Source: Ceratobasidium sp. AG-K (Eukaryota > Basidiomycota > Agaricomycetes > Cantharellales > Ceratobasidiaceae). From it: a stretch of DNA of 64,000 nucleotides. The stretch spans positions 496,001-560,000 of the forward strand of contig JAWNGF010000004.1 of NCBI GenBank assembly GCA_037039685.1. Direction: 5' to 3'. Both the position numbers and the translations under genes were made by a program. Below the pieces are notes generated by a model that saw only the letters and a list, made by a program, of their open reading frames with translations, was not told the origin of the DNA and searched no databases. Each line of letters starts with the position of its first letter. The stretch's first letter is position 1. Positions 60,170 to 64,000 of this stretch are shown one piece after another.

Positions 60170-60858
60170 AGCAGACAATAGGGTATGTGGGGTAGTAAAG
60201 AGTGCGTTTGGTCAGAGGCCCAAGGTTTATAACTCCAACATCGACTGTCGAGTGTGGAGGGAGGCTGCGCAGAAATTCTGCTCCAGGGCACAGATTTGCG
60301 AACAGCCACGTGCGGCATGCGATCGGTCACGTGGATTTGTTACCGGCTGTTGTTGGCGTGATTCCCGGCACAGAAGTTGCGTAACAACCTCCGATAGGTA
60401 GTGCTTTCAGGTCGGAATTTGGTCGGTGCAGTATACATGCACCCCCACGTTGTAACAATCCCCGATTCGCCTAGCATATGACGTTGCTGCACTGTTACAT
60501 GTTACGCAATCTCGCAGTCACCAGGCCAGTGCCCGATATCTGCGGACATAGCGCGCTATGTGCGTTGAGTGCTCCCTCGATCATTCTGGGGTCGCGGTCA
60601 CCGAGCAGGAGCTGTTCAGCGCCTTCGATTGACCGACGCGGCCTTGACCGTTGTGATCGAGCGTAACTTTGATGTACATCCGGGGAAATCCCATTTGGGA
60701 GGTATCGCCGAAGCTTTACCTCTGGCTTATATAGCTGATCTCATTGGTCGCTCTAGGATATCTCATCATCTCGTCGTCGCGCTGCGAATAAGACATATTG
60801 TATTCTGATAAAACATCCCTCAGCTTCCTGGTTGCGTTCAAGTCGAGAGCGAGTTGCC
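60170..60858. other. Divergent promoter region
   Basis: Lies between two divergent genes. TCACGTGG at 60327-60334 and CCACGTGC at about 60306 are E-box-type sites. No coding region recognised. Confidence 0.5.
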
Positions 60859-62232
60859 ATGGTTCATGACTATAAATACCTCACCCGTAAGCGAGGTTGG
60901 CGATATACCATATGTTGATGATTTTTGACACGTACCACAGCCGAACAGGTCCAGTTCTTTATGGACCACGGCTACGTAGTCATCAAGCAAGCTCTCAAGG
61001 TGACTCGTTCCCCTAAGCGCCGAAGTAGCCACGCAATTCTGATACCCTCGTAGGAGGAATGGATGCAGCGTGTTACAAATGACGTATGGATCCGCCTTGG
61101 ATTTGATCCCAATGACAAGTCGACTTGGACTCGAGAACGGACCCACCAGCCATGGCATCGGAGAGCACTCGCCAAGGACGTTGCACCAGCCGCGTGGGGT
61201 GCGATTTGCGAACTAGTCGGGGGCGAAGAAAAGATATCCGATCATTGCGCAGAATGGCGTGATAGTAAGTTGGCTGCTCGGATGATTTTGGATAAAATTA
61301 ATAGCTAAACAGGCTTGATAACGAACCTTGGAACTGAGAGATGGGAGACCGAGTCTATTTCTCCGCGTGAATTGGACAACTGGTTCGTCGTTTCGTTCAT
61401 TATCAGGGGATATCAGTGGATTGTGGTTCTTGCTTAGGCATTGCGATGGTGACTTTTTCTTGCATTTCCTTGACTCTCCGGAACAAGCGCTTTTGGTGAT
61501 ACCGTTGTACAGCGATATCAAGGTAAATATTCTCTTTATATTTAACCGGCAGTAATACCAAATAACTACATGTAGCCTCGCGGAGGCGGAACTTACATAG
61601 CAGAAGACAGTATAGGCGTGATTGCTCGTTGGCTACGTGACCATCCGAGCGGCGTTTACCCCGGCATGGGCCCGGGTGAAAATCATTTTGATTTCCAAGC
61701 TCGTCTGAAAGAGTGCAACATATTTACCGAAATGACAGGAGGTACGTTTAAGCATGAATGAGTGCGTAGATATTCACCGCATATACAGAGCGTGGGGATG
61801 TTATTCTGTTGCACCCTCTCATGCTCCACTCGGCATCCAAAAACCACACTCGGGCCGTGCGATTGATCACGAATCCACCGGTATCACTCAAGAGCCCGTT
61901 CCAGTTTAACCGATCCAACTCCGAAGATTTCTCGATTGTGGAACGCAAGACGCTTAAAGACTTGGGTGTGGACAGGCTTGAGTTTTCGCCTGCTGTTCCA
62001 AGGTTGGGGATCATCCCTCAACGTCTAGACGTACAGAGCAAGTTGCTGGCAGAGGAGCTTGAGCGTAAGGATAACCTGTTCCCAGAGCTAGTGAATGCGC
62101 TAACCGGTTCCGCTCACAGGCATGAAAGCATATGCGGCCAAACACGGAACTCCTATCGACTCGGAGCATGCCGATGTTCCGGCTGACAAGTTGAAAGAGT
62201 CTCTGATCCCGCTGGTGGTCCGTGCAGCTTAG
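60859..62232 (+). CDS. Phytanoyl-CoA dioxygenase-like Fe(II)/2-oxoglutarate oxygenase
   Basis: Non-haem iron oxygenase, about 335 residues; substrate unknown. Starts MVHDYKYLTPEQVQFFMDHG with YVVIKQAL, the usual PhyH opening. The iron-binding HxD is in DNWHCDGDFFLHFLDSPEQ near residue 124, PRGGGTYIAEDSIG follows, and the distal His and 2-oxoglutarate-binding Arg are in HPLMLHSASKNHTRAVRLIT. The C-terminal exon, MKAYAAKHGTPIDSEHADVP, ends PLVVRAA. Seven exons, all GT-AG; the intron before HCDGD gives a false open frame if read through. No signal peptide. The family in fungi often acts in secondary metabolism or lipid breakdown, but no cluster partner is present here. Confidence 0.88.
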
Positions 62233-63557
62233 GTCAAGCGGAGTACGCAAAATAACTATTTGAATAAATACAATTAACCTCCACCTATATTGAGAACTAT
62301 TAGTTTCAAGCTGTTGAGTACAACTTACAAATTGGCCGATGGACGTGTGAAGGTGGACCTCATCACGTGATGGCTCCGAGGCCCATGCGTTGAAATCGCT
62401 CTAATACCTCCTATTCGAGTGTACAGTTGCTCCATAATGCCTCCTAACTCTCCTGCTTCTCCCACCGGGATATAGCTCTTCAGCCACCTCCAACAGTTCG
62501 TGCACGGACCAGCCGCAGCTCTAGGACTGACCCACAAGTGCGAGCTTCAGGCTATAAAAACCCCCCGAGCGACGCCAGAATCGACACCACCACCCATCCG
62601 CACCCACCTATCCACTCGAGCCTCGAGTACAATACGGGCCCTTCAGCGACCCATGCTACCTTACTCTCATCGACTTCTTACACTCTTGACCATAAGTAAG
62701 CACTGTGCTCCTATTTTCATCGACTTCGCTGACACTCGCCCATAGGCAGGTCACCAACCCCTCAGACTTTGCTACTTACTGTCCCTCACCGCTAGCACTT
62801 TCCTAGAGCCGGTGTAAGTAATCTTCCTCTCATTCCCTGGCCTCGTCGTCTGACCACCCACCTCTTCTCTCTAGATGTGTGCATCTCCCTGAGTTGAAGT
62901 CTCACCAGCACGTGTGGTTACTGGCCGGGGCTCGCCGTCTTTGTCGCACAGTCTAGCGTCTACCGTACGCTCAGCACTGGACGGCGAGCATAGCCTTATG
63001 ACCTGTGCGAGGCGCTCGGATGACCGAAGGCTGCCGCCTGGGCGGGCGACAAGTTGTAGCCGACGGGACCCGTCGAGTCGGAATGGGACGTGACGCACTG
63101 ACTTGGGGCGGAGACGGGCGGTAGCCGTCTTCGAATGGGTCAGTCGCGACTGTCTCGAGTACGACTGGGGGGCTGTGGTAAATGTGGGTTTGCTCTCTAC
63201 CACGGTAGGTTGGCTGGTCGCCTATGTGGTCACGGTATATATATGCTGATTGCCATTAGCATCTGGCTCAACGCCAAGTCTCACTCTCAACTCCTTCATC
63301 ATCACTTGTCTTGCTTGAATAATGTCTTCATGCACCGCTTATCCAATAATAAATGATATATATGCTTTGATCTTTAATTTATATCAGTCAGAAACCGTGA
63401 GCGACGGAACAATTGCAACTACTGTAAGATATAGAACATGCGTTATTTCCCAGATGCTGTAGTTTATGCCAGGCAGGGCCATTAGTTCAGCGTTTGTTTG
63501 GTCACGGTCGGCATTAGTCACATCAACCTCCTTATTCCCATCCATCACCATGATTAG
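62233..63557. other. Intergenic, with a possible short spliced transcript
   Basis: CTATAAAAACC at about 62551-62561 is a good TATA box. Downstream, an ATG near 62651 opens MLPYSHRLLTLLTI, then a GTAAGC donor and a CCATAG acceptor lead to a short exon ending in a stop, for about 30 residues in total. This could be a tiny gene, a non-coding RNA or noise. No other gene was recognised. Confidence 0.35.
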
Positions 63558-63565
63558 TATATAAA
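63558..63565 (+). promoter_or_regulatory. TATA box before the last ORF
   Basis: TATATAAA, 73 bp before the ATG at 63638. Confidence 0.55.
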
Positions 63566-63637
63566 GCCGACCACACTTGATCGATAAATCTAAGATTGGG
63601 TCACTGTTTGCCTCAAACTCATACAACTTCGATCGCC

Positions 63638-63871
63638 ATGAATCAGTTGCTGGAGTTTCTCCCTGGCCTTGCTAGCTCTGGCGCTCGCATTGTACATGAA
63701 TCATCGATTTTTGGGGAAAACTATGACTCTTACAGCATAACCTTTGAGCTCACTGACGCAAGCGGCACCTGCGACGATACGTCTGTCTCGAGCTTTAATC
63801 TGGGTCGGAAAGGAGATTCCGTTACGGGTGCTTTGCGGCTTACCAGAGACAAGTGGGTCCCCTCTCCGTAG
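63638..63871 (+). CDS. Small protein of unknown function
   Basis: 77 residues from the ATG at 63638: MNQLLEFLPGLASSGARIVH, then ESSIFGENYDSYSITFELTD, and ending RDKWVPSP. Hydrophilic, beta-rich in look, no signal peptide, no recognised family. It sits behind a good TATA box, so transcription is likely. A GTGGGT donor inside the last codons (after TRD-K) could splice to an exon beyond 63890, so the protein may be longer than shown and run toward the window edge. Confidence 0.5.
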   Translation: MNQLLEFLPGLASSGARIVHESSIFGENYDSYSITFELTDASGTCDDTSVSSFNLGRKGDSVTGALRLTRDKWVPSP

Positions 63872-64000
63872 CTGTATCACAGGATAGAGGCTTATCAATG
63901 GCGTGTTCAGGTGTTATTGGCTCTTCGCGCATCAGAATCTAATGCTTCCCTGTCATACCGACACTCAACTACTCGCGCTTCGTGGTCCCCAGCACGTCTT

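Noticed and set aside
62871..63203. 110-codon Arg-rich minus-strand frame
   Set aside because: Looks like a chance open frame in GC-rich sequence; no retroelement or other motif could be supported.

Overview
The window looks like nuclear DNA of a filamentous basidiomycete. Genes carry many short introns of about 50-60 nt, several proteins belong to families abundant in mushroom-forming fungi (DUF6533-like and DUF6535-like membrane proteins), gene density is moderate and both strands are used. The combination is most like a Rhizoctonia/Ceratobasidium-type genome; that assignment is from memory of the families, not from a search. No prokaryotic feature, tRNA, rRNA or CRISPR array was seen.

Layout. 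1-7.1 kb: an edge fragment, then two paralogous aldehyde dehydrogenase genes in inverted orientation with a secreted GH43-type glycosidase between them. 8.9-13.5 kb: two tandem DUF6533-like membrane protein genes on the minus strand. 14.6-21.3 kb: a hypothetical gene with an internal 183-bp duplication, a SWIB/DEK_C chromatin protein, and a Hrd3/SEL1L-type ERAD adaptor. 21.9-22.9 kb: a secreted DJ-1/PfpI-family protein whose frame seems to need an AT-AC intron. 23.9-36.8 kb: a segmental repeat of an F-box-like gene plus a DUF6535 membrane gene. Unit 1 is decayed, unit 2 has an intact DUF6535 gene with a dead F-box copy, and unit 3 keeps only the F-box-like gene. 37.4-40.4 kb: a saccharopine-dehydrogenase-like pseudogene and a Tc1-type transposase relic. 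41.6-47.5 kb: a RING-containing SNF2 ATPase of the Uls1/Rad5 group with SUMO-interacting motifs. 48.0-53.1 kb: a large membrane protein and a REX4-type exonuclease. 54.4-58.6 kb: three tandem paralogs of a small Tyr/Ser/Gly-rich protein family of unknown function. 59.1-62.2 kb: an integral membrane protein and a phytanoyl-CoA-dioxygenase-like enzyme. 63.6 kb: a small unknown ORF behind a TATA box.

The genes do not form a pathway. They are a mix of housekeeping functions (RNA processing, ERAD, chromatin, SUMO/ubiquitin control) and lineage-specific families expanding by local duplication. The most interesting material is the three-gene small-protein family, the decaying DUF6535/F-box repeat, and a set of unusual introns (one AT-AC candidate, two GC-AG, micro-exons of 9, 16 and 20 nt). 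All exon boundaries were deduced by eye from frame continuity, splice consensus and comparison between paralogs; no alignment or expression data were available.
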